A DNA stretch of 64,000 bases from assembly GCF_009882985.1 (NCBI RefSeq), contig NZ_WTUZ01000010.1, positions 806,352 to 870,351 on the forward strand, in the 5' to 3' direction. Within the stretch, counting starts at the first letter, position 1. Each line of letters starts with the position of its first letter. Positions 1 through 8,705 of the stretch are shown here, one piece after another. The position numbers and the translations under genes are program-made. The notes under the pieces are model-generated. The model searched no databases. It saw nothing but the letters and a program-made list of their open reading frames with translations, and was not told where the DNA came from. The DNA is from Paenibacillus silvestris (GTDB lineage Bacteria > Bacillota > Bacilli > Paenibacillales > NBRC-103111).

Positions 1-37
1 CGCTGCCGGCTCTGCCGATCACGAAACGAATAGACAT
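1..37 (-). CDS. addB: AddB helicase-nuclease subunit, N-terminal start only
   Basis: Only the first 12 codons lie in the window and read MSIRFVIGRAGS. This matches the start of AddB, where an isoleucine/valine strand runs into the GRAGSGKT nucleotide-binding loop. A strong ribosome binding site (AAGGAGG) sits 6 bases upstream of the ATG. AddB is part of the AddAB helicase-nuclease that processes double-strand breaks in Firmicutes. The call rests on a very short stretch plus the good start signal, so another P-loop protein cannot be fully excluded. Confidence 0.7.
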   Translation of the reverse strand, partial: MSIRFVIGRAGS

Positions 38-141
38 ACAGGGCCTCCTTCAAGCTGATCTCTAAAGATATCAATCTTATCTATTCTATCATACTTTTGG
101 TAGAAAAGAGGCGTGGCAGATGATGGGCTTACGATGGCTTA

Positions 142-197
142 ACAAAAAAGCCTCCCCCCAATTACATGAGTAGTCATGACAGGGAAGATGGCTTTTC
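142..197 (-). terminator. Rho-independent terminator after citA
   Basis: On the minus strand a long stem is formed by AAAAGCC and TCTTCCC pairing with GGGGGGA and GGCTTTT, followed by a T run (TTTTTTGTT). It lies about 20 bases past the citA stop and separates citA from addB. Confidence 0.75.
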
Positions 198-217
198 ACT
201 TGAAAATCTATTGCTGA

Positions 218-1336
218 TTAGGAGCGATTTCGCAGCGACACCGGCAATGCGCCGATATAAACCGATTGCGGCCGAAAAATACGATTACAGCTTGTTTGCT
301 CCAACAAATGAGCTGTCCATCCTACCATTCTGCTAAGTGTGAAGCTCGGCGTGAAAAGCGACGTCGGAAGAGCAATTGCTCTCATCACAGCCGCAGCATA
401 AAATTCCACGTTTACGTACAATTTTCGGCCGGGCTTATATTCATTCAGCAGCTCGACAGCTACTTTTTCTACGTGGATGGCCAAATCGAACCATGGATCC
501 TCCGCAGCCAGTTCAGTCATGAGGTGCCGAAGTGCTTCCGCTCTAGGATCGTTTGTTTTGTAAATGCGGTGACCAAAGCCCATCAGCTTTCTGCCTGCCT
601 TCAGCTCTTCACGCAGCCACGACTCCGCATTCTCTTTGTTTCCAATGGCATCCAGCATGTGCAGCACTTCCGATGGCGCCCCACCATGCAGAGGTCCTTT
701 CATTGCGCCTATGGAAGCACAGAGCGCAGAAGCAAGGTCTGATTGTGTCGATAACACAACACGTCCGGCAAATGTGGAAGCGTTCATCCCATGCTCCATA
801 GCGAGGATCAAATACGCTGTTAATACTTTCACATGAATTTGCTGTGGGACGGTACCTGTCAGCATATACAAATAATTGGCAACATGATCTAACTGCGGAT
901 CAGGCTCAATTGGCGTCAGCCCTTGCGATCGTCGATAGTGATAAGCAATAATGGTTGGCAGCATGAGGGTATTAGCGAGAATCCTCTCAAAATCCAGTGG
1001 CCATTCAGCCTCCTGATGGCTAATGGTGCCTAAAACAGAGGTAGCTGTGCGAAGCACGCTCATCACGTCGCTTTCTAAAGGCAGCAAATTCAGTACTGCC
1101 TTCAGTTCGGCAGGTAATCTGCGTTGTTCCGCCCAATGCTTGCGTGAAGCGTTCAGGGCCTCCGTGGACGGTAGTTCCCCATGCCACAGTAAATAGGCAA
1201 CCTCCTCAAAGCTATTATGCAAGGCAAGCTCCTTCGCCTCATATCCGCGATAAACCAAGACCCCGTTTTTTCCATCAACCAAGGACAATTCTGTTTCTGC
1301 TGCCACAATGCCGTCCAACCCGGTTACCGATGCCAT
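218..1336 (-). CDS. citA: Citrate synthase, CitA type
   Basis: Condenses acetyl-CoA and oxaloacetate to citrate in the cytoplasm. The 372-residue product has the family blocks EHGMNAS (about residues 181-187), PLHGGAP with catalytic His217, GFGHRIYK with His256, and a late NVEFYAAAVMRAI block. In that last block Glu311 stands where most citrate synthases have Asp; to my knowledge B. subtilis CitA also has NVEFY here, so I read it as a CitA-type signature rather than damage. The frame stays open for 25 more codons upstream to a TTG, but the ATG at 1336 gives the usual family length and has AAAGGA about 10 bases before it. A methylcitrate synthase role is possible. Confidence 0.88.
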   Translation of the reverse strand: MASVTGLDGIVAAETELSLVDGKNGVLVYRGYEAKELALHNSFEEVAYLLWHGELPSTEALNASRKHWAEQRRLPAELKAVLNLLPLESDVMSVLRTATSVLGTISHQEAEWPLDFERILANTLMLPTIIAYHYRRSQGLTPIEPDPQLDHVANYLYMLTGTVPQQIHVKVLTAYLILAMEHGMNASTFAGRVVLSTQSDLASALCASIGAMKGPLHGGAPSEVLHMLDAIGNKENAESWLREELKAGRKLMGFGHRIYKTNDPRAEALRHLMTELAAEDPWFDLAIHVEKVAVELLNEYKPGRKLYVNVEFYAAAVMRAIALPTSLFTPSFTLSRMVGWTAHLLEQTSCNRIFRPQSVYIGALPVSLRNRS

Positions 1337-1723
1337 ATCGTCATTTTCCTTTCGATGTGCAGCGTGAAACTGCTTTTCTTCATCATATTCGGATATGGCA
1401 TCTTCATCCAATTCGTGTTTTCTTTCATTGTGATAAGTAAAATGTTTCAGCGGAAGTTTAGTGATTACATTTGTTTATAAAAATGAAAGTTACGCTCTCC
1501 CTCTCTATAGCCCCAGTTCTTGTATTTAAGCTTTCCGGATGGCAACAATTAGGAAAGTGAACTGAACTAAAAGAAGAAAAGACTCCACTAAAGTGGAGTC
1601 CTTTTTGGAAAGCACATTGTACTTTCTCATATTTTGTTTGTAGATTACTGCTCCAAGCATCGCTTAGAGTCATCAACTTTCGTTGTAAAAATAATTTTAA
1701 CAATAATTCCATCCTTAGTCAAA
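1337..1723. other. Intergenic region, citA to MazF-like gene
   Basis: It holds one clear hairpin terminator (listed separately) and presumably the citA promoter, for which I see no convincing -35/-10 pair. An open frame of about 84 codons on the minus strand runs straight through the terminator and has no recognisable domain, so it is not called as a gene. Confidence 0.5.
1578..1606. terminator. Bidirectional hairpin terminator
   Basis: GACTCCACT pairs perfectly with AGTGGAGTC across a 2-4 base loop. A-rich sequence lies on one side and T-rich on the other (AAAA before, CTTTTT after), so it can work in either direction. On the minus strand it would end the MazF-like gene's transcript. Confidence 0.8.
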
Positions 1724-2317
1724 TTAAATCAACCTATTTATTGCTCGCTTAACTACCTCAAAATTACCTGTGGTTATCCTGCCGACGGGAACTCTGCTCA
1801 GTCTCTTTTTGCTAATCGTTTTAATCTGAGCTACATTTATATAGCCTTTAACTCTTTCGCCAAATTCCTCTTCTAGGATAATGAGAATCTCATAGTAATC
1901 AAGTTTCTTAGTTATTTCCTCTCCAATGTCGTTAGTAAATTTTATATATTTCTTTCCTCTGTCTTCAAAGAAAGCACAATGATTATGTGTTGAAACTGGC
2001 GCTATGACTGTTGTCCTGGAAGACGCATTACCTCGATCATTCTGCAGAATTACTGCAGGACGATTTTCTTGCTGCTCACTGCCCACATTAAATCCAAATT
2101 CGCAATAAAAAACATCTCTTTGAAGTACAGTTTCAGGATCTCCAACGGATAGTAAGTTATATTTTCTAGAAGTCCAGTTTAAGAAATTAATCCTTTGTTT
2201 TAAATGATTCAAATAAATCTCAGGTTTGGTGATTTCTTTGAGCATTTTATTATTAAAACCATCAAGTATTTTTGCAACTTCTTCTTTCAATGCCACGATA
2301 TCTTCGTTTAGACCCAC
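1724..2317 (-). CDS. MazF/PemK-like toxin-fold protein, no visible antitoxin
   Basis: A 197-residue protein. Residues from about 68 carry the MazF/PemK ribonuclease-fold signature: RDVFYCEFGF, then GSEQQENRPAVILQN, then TTVIAPVST, and near the C-terminus GYINVAQIKTI and RLSRVPVGRI. The first 65 residues are a charged, helical extension absent from classical MazF (about 110 residues). Start is a GTG with GGAGAG 7 bases upstream. No small antitoxin-like frame is adjacent: rlmI-like lies upstream beyond a terminator and a hairpin lies downstream. Family knowledge suggests mRNA cleavage; the activity here and the antitoxin are unknown, and it may be a non-toxic PemK-like protein. Confidence 0.75.
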   Translation of the reverse strand: MGLNEDIVALKEEVAKILDGFNNKMLKEITKPEIYLNHLKQRINFLNWTSRKYNLLSVGDPETVLQRDVFYCEFGFNVGSEQQENRPAVILQNDRGNASSRTTVIAPVSTHNHCAFFEDRGKKYIKFTNDIGEEITKKLDYYEILIILEEEFGERVKGYINVAQIKTISKKRLSRVPVGRITTGNFEVVKRAINRLI

Positions 2318-2476
2318 CTCACCACTCTCCCATATTAACCATTATATTACAAATTAGGGCGGTGAGACTAGCACTAAGTTGTATAACATTACAATCAAAT
2401 ATTTATCATATTCCGTAACTCAACAGTCTGGCCAGCTAAAGAATGCGTGGAGCCGAATAGGTATTGCACCTCAAAC

Positions 2477-2507
2477 TAAAAAAAGCGAGACCACAATGGC
2501 CCCGCTC
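2477..2507 (-). terminator. Terminator after the rlmI-like gene
   Basis: On the minus strand AGCGGGGCCA pairs with TGGTCTCGCT around a 3-base loop (two G-U wobbles), followed by TTTTTTT. It begins directly after the stop codon of the methyltransferase gene. Confidence 0.85.
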
Positions 2508-2515
2508 ATCCCTAC

Positions 2516-3892
2516 TTATTTGCTTCGCACCTCAAAAATCGCGAATTTCAAGTAATGCCCCTCATCCACACCGAGAATGCGCGGATGATCCATGCCCGCC
2601 CCGCGGAATTCAACCAAACGCAAGATCTTGCCTGCGTCCATCGCCGCCGCATGAATCGTCTCCAGGAAAAGCTCTGGATGCATGTGGTACGAGCAGCTTG
2701 CCGTAACCAGATACCCGCCTTCATTCACAAGCTTCATGCCGTGCAGGTTAATATCTTTGTAGCCGCGGCATGCGCCTTCAACTGCACTTTTGGTTTTGGC
2801 AAAAGCCGGGGGATCCAGAATGACGACATCCCAAGTCCTGCCGCCCTCTGCGACCGGCTTAGACGTGTCGATCTTCTTCCCTTGAGCGGAGCTTCCAGCG
2901 TTAGCACGCACTTTCCGTTCATCCAACCCTCTAACTTGGGTTCTCAAATATTCAAATGCATCCGCGACAACGAATTCCACACGGTCTTGGAAACCATTCA
3001 AACCAACATTTGTTCTCGCGCTTTCAATGGCATGCTCGGAAATGTCCAGGCAGGTCACTTTTTTGGCGCCGAATTTACACGCGTTGAGGGTAAAGCTGCC
3101 GGTATGGGAGAAGCACTCCAGCACGGAGGCGCCATCCCAGTGAGGGAATATCACGACTTTGCCGTTCGCATTAACTGGCAGCGTTTGGACAGCGCCCTCG
3201 TGCTCCACTTCTTGCAGCTCGATGCCGCTGCGATGGCCCCAGCCTGTCATCAACGGAGCAATGGCTGCACGATTTTCTCTTTGATCGAAGAAGTAGCCTG
3301 TTTTTTGGCCTTCTTCGATATCCACTCGGATGCGCAGGCCATTTTCAAGAATATCCACATGTTTGGGACATTCGCCGTACAATAAGCCTTTGGTTTGTTC
3401 CAAGCCTTCCAGCTCGCGGATCGACACGTCGCTGCGCTCGAAGATGCCTGTCGGCTTTACAACTTGGACGAGTGCAGCAACAATCTGCTCCCGACAGCGA
3501 TCCATCCCGAGTGTGAGAATTTGCACAACCAGCGTATCCTCGAACTTATCCACAATAAGCCCTGGTAAAAAGTCTGCTTCACCGTAGACTAACCGGTAAG
3601 ATTTCGCCTCTTTCACGAAACGGCTGCGATGCTGCAAGCAGCGTGTGAACCGCTCAACAAAAAAGTCCGTCGTCATGGCTTCAAGCGGCTTATACGATAC
3701 AATTCGGACCGTTATTTGCGAAGCTTCATTGTAATAGCCCGTCGCCAAATATTGACCCAGATGCGTTTGCACTGGAACGAGCTGCCCCGGCACAACTTCG
3801 CCGTCTACCCGCTCAATCTCACTTTTGTACACCCATGGGTGACCTTGCTCTAAACGAGCTTTACGTTTCTTATGTAAAAATACTGCTGCCAT
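2516..3892 (-). CDS. RlmI/YwbD-type 23S rRNA methyltransferase with PUA domain
   Basis: A 458-residue SAM-dependent RNA methyltransferase. It starts with a PUA-like RNA-binding domain (KARLEQGHPWVYKSEI, residues 11-26). It then has the SAM-binding motif around LECFSHTGSFT (258-268), an acidic ligand residue in CLDIS (281-285), the catalytic-site motif DPPAFAK (360-366) and the late SCSYHM block. RlmI of E. coli methylates C1962 of 23S rRNA; the exact target here is inferred. It is about 60 residues longer than usual relatives because of two extra segments, about 217-254 and 318-352. It stands alone, closed by its own terminator. Confidence 0.85.
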   Translation of the reverse strand: MAAVFLHKKRKARLEQGHPWVYKSEIERVDGEVVPGQLVPVQTHLGQYLATGYYNEASQITVRIVSYKPLEAMTTDFFVERFTRCLQHRSRFVKEAKSYRLVYGEADFLPGLIVDKFEDTLVVQILTLGMDRCREQIVAALVQVVKPTGIFERSDVSIRELEGLEQTKGLLYGECPKHVDILENGLRIRVDIEEGQKTGYFFDQRENRAAIAPLMTGWGHRSGIELQEVEHEGAVQTLPVNANGKVVIFPHWDGASVLECFSHTGSFTLNACKFGAKKVTCLDISEHAIESARTNVGLNGFQDRVEFVVADAFEYLRTQVRGLDERKVRANAGSSAQGKKIDTSKPVAEGGRTWDVVILDPPAFAKTKSAVEGACRGYKDINLHGMKLVNEGGYLVTASCSYHMHPELFLETIHAAAMDAGKILRLVEFRGAGMDHPRILGVDEGHYLKFAIFEVRSK

Positions 3893-4009
3893 ATGTCAGT
3901 TAGCCGTCCTTTGTGTGATACGTTCCGTCTCTCTGGTGCTTGTCATGCTTGTCTGTACGGTCACATATATTGAGTGATAATGAAAAGTTCATTTGCGAGG
4001 GAGAATGCT

Positions 4010-5014
4010 ATGATGATGACTACCATTATCCTACCTGTGCTTGCAGGGTTAGTCTTATTTCTGCTTGGCATGAAGCTGATGGAAACATCGCTTCAAATGT
4101 GGGCAGGCCCCCGCCTCCAGCTTTGGCTGGAGCGGTTTACCCGAACGCCGGTGCGTGGCCTCATCACCGGCACCGTGCTCACGGCGGCTCTGCAAAGCAG
4201 CACCGCCATTACGGTCATCGCCATCGGCCTTGTCGGCGCAGGCGTCTTGACCTTCCCGAGAACGCTCGGCGTCATTCTCGGCACGAACATCGGCACTTGC
4301 CTCACCACCGAGCTGATCGGACTCAGCCTCGGGGGGATCGGCGTGCCGATCCTGCTTGTGAGCGCCGCCATCTGGATGGCGAGCTGGTTGGCCGGCCCCT
4401 TGCCGCGATTCAAGGCGCAAGGGCAAGAATCAGCCGCCCCGGCCATCGGGCGCGAATGGCTGCCCAGCGTCCGCTACGGATCGCTGGCGGTGGCGGGCTT
4501 CTCTCTCGTGCTGCTCGGCATCGAGATCATGCAAACGATCGGGCCAGCGCTGCAGTCCCGTGGGCTCTTCGCTTGGTTTGTCACGGAAGCCAGGCAGAGC
4601 TTGCTGTGGGGCATCCTCGCCGGCGCAGCCGTTACCGCTCTGGTGCACAGCAGCGCAGCGGTTATCGCGATGGCGATGGGCCTCGCCGCGATTCAAGGCA
4701 TCCCCGTCGAGCTGGGCATTGCCATCACAATCGGTGCCAATGTTGGCACCTGTGTGACGGCACTGATCGCCGGGATGAGTTCCTCCCGCGCCGGGCGATA
4801 CGTCGCTTGGTCGCATATCCTGCTCAATGTGGGAGGCGCCGTTCTCTTTTACCCCTTCATCCATCAGCTTGCCAGCCTTTCAGCCCTGCTGGCGGATGAT
4901 GCTTCGTCACAAATTGCTCGCTCACAGACAATATTCAATGTCGCCTGTTCACTGATCGCCTTGCCCTTTTGTTATCTTAGTATGTGGAAGCGTCTTGAGT
5001 TCCGTTCACAATAG
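4010..5014 (+). CDS. Na+/phosphate cotransporter family membrane protein
   Basis: A 334-residue polytopic membrane protein of the Na/Pi-cotransporter (PF02690, NptA/YjbB) family. The diagnostic repeat appears twice: an N-terminal half with LQSSTAITV and [10 protein letters not shown], and a C-terminal half with [10 protein letters not shown] and [12 protein letters not shown]. These paired QSS/HSS and GxNxGT motifs form the substrate and sodium sites in the family. No PhoU tail is present, so it is the short form. The ATG at 4010 was chosen because GAGGGAG lies 7 bases upstream; an in-frame GTG at 3974 lacks a site. The coding sequence is visibly GC-richer than its neighbours. Its 3' end overlaps the convergent deoC by 38 bases. 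Confidence 0.85.
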   Translation: MMMTTIILPVLAGLVLFLLGMKLMETSLQMWAGPRLQLWLERFTRTPVRGLITGTVLTAALQSSTAITVIAIGLVGAGVLTFPRTLGVILGTNIGTCLTTELIGLSLGGIGVPILLVSAAIWMASWLAGPLPRFKAQGQESAAPAIGREWLPSVRYGSLAVAGFSLVLLGIEIMQTIGPALQSRGLFAWFVTEARQSLLWGILAGAAVTALVHSSAAVIAMAMGLAAIQGIPVELGIAITIGANVGTCVTALIAGMSSSRAGRYVAWSHILLNVGGAVLFYPFIHQLASLSALLADDASSQIARSQTIFNVACSLIALPFCYLSMWKRLEFRSQ

Positions 5015-5657
5015 CTACGCCTGAGCTAGTGCCCAAACGAGTGGCTCCAGCTTCAATCATCGCAACAGCCGCTTGCAAATCTCTTACGCCGCCCGATGCT
5101 TTGACACCAATTGTATCTGATACGTTTGCGCGCATAAGTCGTACATCTTCAACTGTAGCACCGCCAGGGCCGAAGCCTGTGGATGTTTTTACAAAGTGAG
5201 CTCCTGCTTCTTCTGAAAGCTTGCAAGCCGCTACCTTTTGTTCATCATTCAAAAAGCCCGTTTCCATAATCACTTTAACAATCGCTTTTCCTTTGACAGC
5301 ATCTACGACTTGTTTAATGTCTGAACGTACAGCATCATATTGACCTTCAAGCAGCAAACCAATCGGAAGTACGGTATCGATTTCAGCCGCACCGTTCTCC
5401 ACTGCTTTCGCAGCCTCAAATGCTTTCACTTCACTCAAGCTTGCGCCAAGCGGGAAGCCTACAACTGCAGCCACTTTCACGCCAGTTCCTTCCAACGCTT
5501 TGCTAGCGACGCCTACAAACTGAGAGTTCACGCACACGCTGAAAAATTGGTGCTGAGCTGCTTCTTCACATAGTTTGTGGATAGCTGCTGTACTTGCGTC
5601 TGGTTTCAAAAGCGTATGGTCGATATATTTGGCAATTTCTTTCGCATTCAAAGTCAT
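4977..5657 (-). CDS. deoC: Deoxyribose-phosphate aldolase
   Basis: Splits 2-deoxyribose-5-phosphate into glyceraldehyde-3-phosphate and acetaldehyde in deoxynucleoside salvage. The 226-residue protein opens with [11 protein letters not shown], has EIDTVLP (Asp94), the Schiff-base lysine in FVKTSTGFG (Lys157) and the second active-site lysine in [10 protein letters not shown] (Lys186). The ATG at 5657 has GAGGTG 6 bases upstream. A longer in-frame start would fall inside the mtaB terminator, so it was rejected. The last 38 bases are antisense to the end of the Na/Pi cotransporter gene. Confidence 0.95.
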   Translation of the reverse strand: MTLNAKEIAKYIDHTLLKPDASTAAIHKLCEEAAQHQFFSVCVNSQFVGVASKALEGTGVKVAAVVGFPLGASLSEVKAFEAAKAVENGAAEIDTVLPIGLLLEGQYDAVRSDIKQVVDAVKGKAIVKVIMETGFLNDEQKVAACKLSEEAGAHFVKTSTGFGPGGATVEDVRLMRANVSDTIGVKASGGVRDLQAAVAMIEAGATRLGTSSGVAIVNGTQDASTY

Positions 5658-5711
5658 TTGATGCACCTCATCAATTATTTTTTGTTCACTGCCTGCTGCT
5701 CTGCTAATAGA

Positions 5712-5760
5712 GAAAACCTCTATCGCGGCCATATCAGGATGAGAGACCGCGCTTAGAGGT
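5712..5760 (-). terminator. Terminator between mtaB and deoC
   Basis: On the minus strand ACCTCT and GCGCGG pair with CCGCG and AGAGGT around a long loop, followed by TTTTCTCT. It ends the prmA-M50-rsmE-mtaB transcript and implies deoC has its own promoter or depends on read-through. Confidence 0.65.
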
Positions 5761-5784
5761 AGATGTTATCGACTACAAATATGT

Positions 5785-7125
5785 CTACAAGTTTACAACG
5801 GATGCTGCTTCTAACACGCGTACCAATTGACCCTTGCTTTCATTCACGCCTGCTTCCGTAACTTTCACGCGGCAAACTTGGCCAATCATGTCTTCGGAAC
5901 CTTGGAAAACAAGCTGCACATAGTTATCCGAATAACCCATGTACAAGCCGCTGTCTGGCGCGCCTTTGTAAGTTCGTTCTGGAATTACTTCCAGTACTTG
6001 ACCTACAAACTGCTGAGCATAAGCAAGCTGCATCTTCTCAGAAAGATCGATCAATTCGTGAACACGCGTATTTTTGATTTCCTCATCCACTTGATCTTCC
6101 ATCCGCGCAGCTGGTGTTCCTGTCCGCTTGGAGTATGGGAAGACGTGCATCTCAGAGAATTTCATGCGTTCCATGAAGGCTACGCCATTGCGGAACATTT
6201 CCTCGGTTTCACCCGGGAATCCTACAATAATGTCAGTCGTGATGGCAACATCCGGCATAATTTCATGCAGGCGCTCGATTTTGCTTGCAAACTCAGCTGT
6301 CGTATATTTTCTGCGCATGCGCGCTAATACACGATCATCTCCTGCTTGCAAAGGAATATGCAGATGACGGCACATTTTGTCCGAGGATTTCAAAACTTCA
6401 ATCACTTCGTCTGTAATTTGACTGGCTTCAATCGAAGAAATACGAATACGTTTCAAGCCTTCGACTTTGTCCAAATCCCATAATAGCTTAGCCAGGCTGT
6501 AATCCTCAATATCTTCGCCATAACCGCCGGTGTGAATACCCGTCAGGACAATTTCTTGATAGCCGGCAGCCACTAACTGCTCCGCCTGTGCAATAACGCT
6601 CAGAGGGTCACGACTGCGCATTAGCCCGCGAGACCACGGAATGATACAAAATGTACAGAAATTGTTGCAGCCCTCTTGAATTTTCAGAAAAGCTCTTGTC
6701 CGATCGGCAAAATCAGGCACATCCAATTCTTCGAACTGACGTGTTTTCATGATGTTGCGAACCGCATTAATCGGTTGACGATCCGTTTCAAATTGCTTCA
6801 CAATCGGAATAATCTTCTCCCGGTCCTGTGTACCGATAACCATGTCCACACCAGGGATCGCCATTATCTCAGTCGGAGAAGTTTGCGCATAACAGCCTGT
6901 TACGGCAACTATCGCCTCTGGATTGCGGCGAATCGCCCGGCGAATCATTTGGCGGCTCTTTTTATCCCCCGTATTCGTTACCGTACAGGTATTGATGACG
7001 TAAACGTCTGCCGTTTGCTCGAAATCAACCTGTTCGTATCCCTCATTTTTGAAAAGCTGCCAAATGGCCTCTGTATCATAGAAATTAACTTTACATCCTA
7101 ATGTATGAAACGCTACCGTTGCCAT
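5785..7125 (-). CDS. mtaB: tRNA t6A37 methylthiotransferase MtaB
   Basis: Radical-SAM enzyme that adds a methylthio group to N6-threonylcarbamoyladenosine at position 37 of ANN-decoding tRNAs. The 446-residue protein has the N-terminal UPF0004 domain with its three cluster cysteines (C11, C47, C78) and the radical-SAM triad EGCNNFCTFC (C153, C157, C160). A C-terminal TRAM-like domain follows from about residue 375. It follows rsmE by 5 bases, as in B. subtilis (yqeU-yqeV), and is the last gene before a terminator. Confidence 0.95.
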   Translation of the reverse strand: MATVAFHTLGCKVNFYDTEAIWQLFKNEGYEQVDFEQTADVYVINTCTVTNTGDKKSRQMIRRAIRRNPEAIVAVTGCYAQTSPTEIMAIPGVDMVIGTQDREKIIPIVKQFETDRQPINAVRNIMKTRQFEELDVPDFADRTRAFLKIQEGCNNFCTFCIIPWSRGLMRSRDPLSVIAQAEQLVAAGYQEIVLTGIHTGGYGEDIEDYSLAKLLWDLDKVEGLKRIRISSIEASQITDEVIEVLKSSDKMCRHLHIPLQAGDDRVLARMRRKYTTAEFASKIERLHEIMPDVAITTDIIVGFPGETEEMFRNGVAFMERMKFSEMHVFPYSKRTGTPAARMEDQVDEEIKNTRVHELIDLSEKMQLAYAQQFVGQVLEVIPERTYKGAPDSGLYMGYSDNYVQLVFQGSEDMIGQVCRVKVTEAGVNESKGQLVRVLEAASVVNL

Positions 7126-7130
7126 AACGC

Positions 7131-7898
7131 TTATCCTCCCATCTCTCCGGTTTCATAGAAAAGGCACGTAAGACCTACCATAGCAGCAGTCTCCGTGCGT
7201 AAAATACGAGCCCCTAGCGATACGGAACGGAAACCAGCCTCTTCAGCCTGCTTAATTTCTTGCTCCGTAAATCCGCCTTCCGGCCCTACTGCAATAACGA
7301 CTTTGCTTCCTTGTCCCAATTTACCCGCGGCAAGCGCTTCTTGGATGGCTGGCTTCAACTGCTGCCCATCTTCCTTTTCGTAGCAGATCCAAGCAGCATC
7401 CGCTTCCTTGGCTTGCTGCAGCAGCTGCTTCCACGAATAAACGGCTTCTACCTGCGGCACACGATTTCGATGTGCTTGCTCAGCGGCTTCTTTGGCGATC
7501 TTCTGCCAACGTTCTGTTCGCTTCGCTTCTTTCTTGGCATCGTACTGCACAATCGTACGCTCTGATAAAAAAGGAAGAAACCGGGCTGCCCCGATCTCGG
7601 TCCCCTTTTGAATAATCGTTTCCATCTTATCGCCTTTGGGCAGGCTCTGAGCAATCCAAACCTGAACCGCTGATTCAGCGTTCATAGGCAGCTCCTCCAC
7701 GATTTCCGCGGTCACAAGCCCCTTATCTAACTGAGAAATCCGTACGAGCACTTCGCGATCCAAGCCATTGCTGCAAATAACCTCGTCTCCGATAGCTGCC
7801 CGCATCACTCTCATCAGATGATGTGCGTCGTCACCCTCAATGGTAACGGTCTGACTGCTAAGATGGAACTGCTCCGGCGGGAGAAAATAACGCTGCAT
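7131..7898 (-). CDS. rsmE: 16S rRNA m3U1498 methyltransferase RsmE
   Basis: SPOUT-class methyltransferase acting on U1498 of 16S rRNA. The 255-residue protein starts MQRYFLPPEQF, has a PUA-like N-terminal part (GDDAHHLMRVMR) and the C-terminal knot with VVIAVGPEGGFTEQE and SLGARILRTETA. The ATG at 7898 has GAGAGG 8 bases upstream and gives the normal N-terminus; a frame extension of 21 codons upstream has no family support. It sits between the M50 protease gene and mtaB on the same strand. Confidence 0.94.
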   Translation of the reverse strand: MQRYFLPPEQFHLSSQTVTIEGDDAHHLMRVMRAAIGDEVICSNGLDREVLVRISQLDKGLVTAEIVEELPMNAESAVQVWIAQSLPKGDKMETIIQKGTEIGAARFLPFLSERTIVQYDAKKEAKRTERWQKIAKEAAEQAHRNRVPQVEAVYSWKQLLQQAKEADAAWICYEKEDGQQLKPAIQEALAAGKLGQGSKVVIAVGPEGGFTEQEIKQAEEAGFRSVSLGARILRTETAAMVGLTCLFYETGEMGG

Positions 7899-8023
7899 AG
7901 TCAAAGCCTCTCTATCTTCGTTCATTTCCATGTAAATTGGATTCCTAAGTGAATCTTCCACTCACCATCATACCTTTTTTGGATCAGAAAAGCTACAAAG
8001 GGATGAAACTGGCAGCTAGGCTG

Positions 8024-8695
8024 CTACATCCCAAGAATAAACGCGATCGGCTTGGCAAACAGCTCGATAATATTATTCCCTAATCCTAAATAAGGATCTA
8101 ATGTAACCTGACGCAGCGGTCTGACGAATACAACAAGCAGGAAAATAACCGATGCCCACTGCTCAAACTTTTGCAAAGACTCTGTGTATCTCAAATCCAC
8201 GAGATCCTGAATAATACGGTACCCGTCGAGCGGCGGAATTGGAATGAGGTTAAACAAGAACAAAGTCAGGTTCGTGCTCACCATCAATTTTAAAAAGATT
8301 AGAATAGCACTGGCGCTTCCCGTTGACATGCTTTCGAGCCAGCCGTATTTCTGAAATAACACAAATACAAATAAACTGATAAATGCAAGAATCAAGTTGC
8401 TTATCGGTCCTGCGGCGGTAACGATAATCCCCATTAAACGGGGGCTTTTGAAGTTCCCACGATTGACAGGCACCGGCTTCGCCCAACCGAACCCGGCAAT
8501 GAGCAGCATGATGGTCCCGAAGAGGTCTAAGTGAACCATCGGATTCAAGGAAACCCTGCCGAATTGATAAGCCGTAGAGTCTCCTAATTTATAAGCGCTA
8601 TACGCATGTGCGAATTCATGAATCGTGAACGAAAGCACGAGGACCAGAATAACGAAAGGCAGGGTATTCCAGTCATAAAACAATAATCCTCCCAT
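8024..8695 (-). CDS. Site-2 protease family (M50) membrane metalloprotease
   Basis: A 223-residue polytopic membrane protein with the zinc-binding motif HEFAHA (about residues 26-31) inside the first hydrophobic segments. A second motif, NLIPIPPLDGYRI, carries the Asp ligand typical of the YwhC/rhomboid-like short M50 branch. About five or six membrane segments are visible and no PDZ domain is present. It lies 10 bases after prmA and before rsmE, a position empty in B. subtilis. The substrate is unknown; the general activity is intramembrane cleavage. Confidence 0.88.
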   Translation of the reverse strand: MGGLLFYDWNTLPFVILVLVLSFTIHEFAHAYSAYKLGDSTAYQFGRVSLNPMVHLDLFGTIMLLIAGFGWAKPVPVNRGNFKSPRLMGIIVTAAGPISNLILAFISLFVFVLFQKYGWLESMSTGSASAILIFLKLMVSTNLTLFLFNLIPIPPLDGYRIIQDLVDLRYTESLQKFEQWASVIFLLVVFVRPLRQVTLDPYLGLGNNIIELFAKPIAFILGM

Positions 8696-8705
8696 GGGTG
8701 AACAC

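Noticed and set aside
218-1336. Loss of the catalytic Asp in citrate synthase as a defect
   Set aside because: The Glu in NVEFYAAAVMRAI is, as far as I know, also present in B. subtilis CitA, so it marks the subtype rather than inactivation.
1458-1712. 84-codon minus-strand frame between citA and the MazF-like gene
   Set aside because: It runs through a clear terminator hairpin, has no binding site and no domain; it is not an antitoxin candidate by position or composition.
2555-3385. Plus-strand open frame of about 276 codons inside the rlmI-like gene
   Set aside because: It is antisense to a well-supported methyltransferase and matches nothing.
3940-4899. Arg/His-rich frame of about 319 codons overlapping the Na/Pi cotransporter gene
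   Set aside because: Its composition is that of an off-frame reading of GC-rich DNA; the cotransporter frame has clear repeated motifs.
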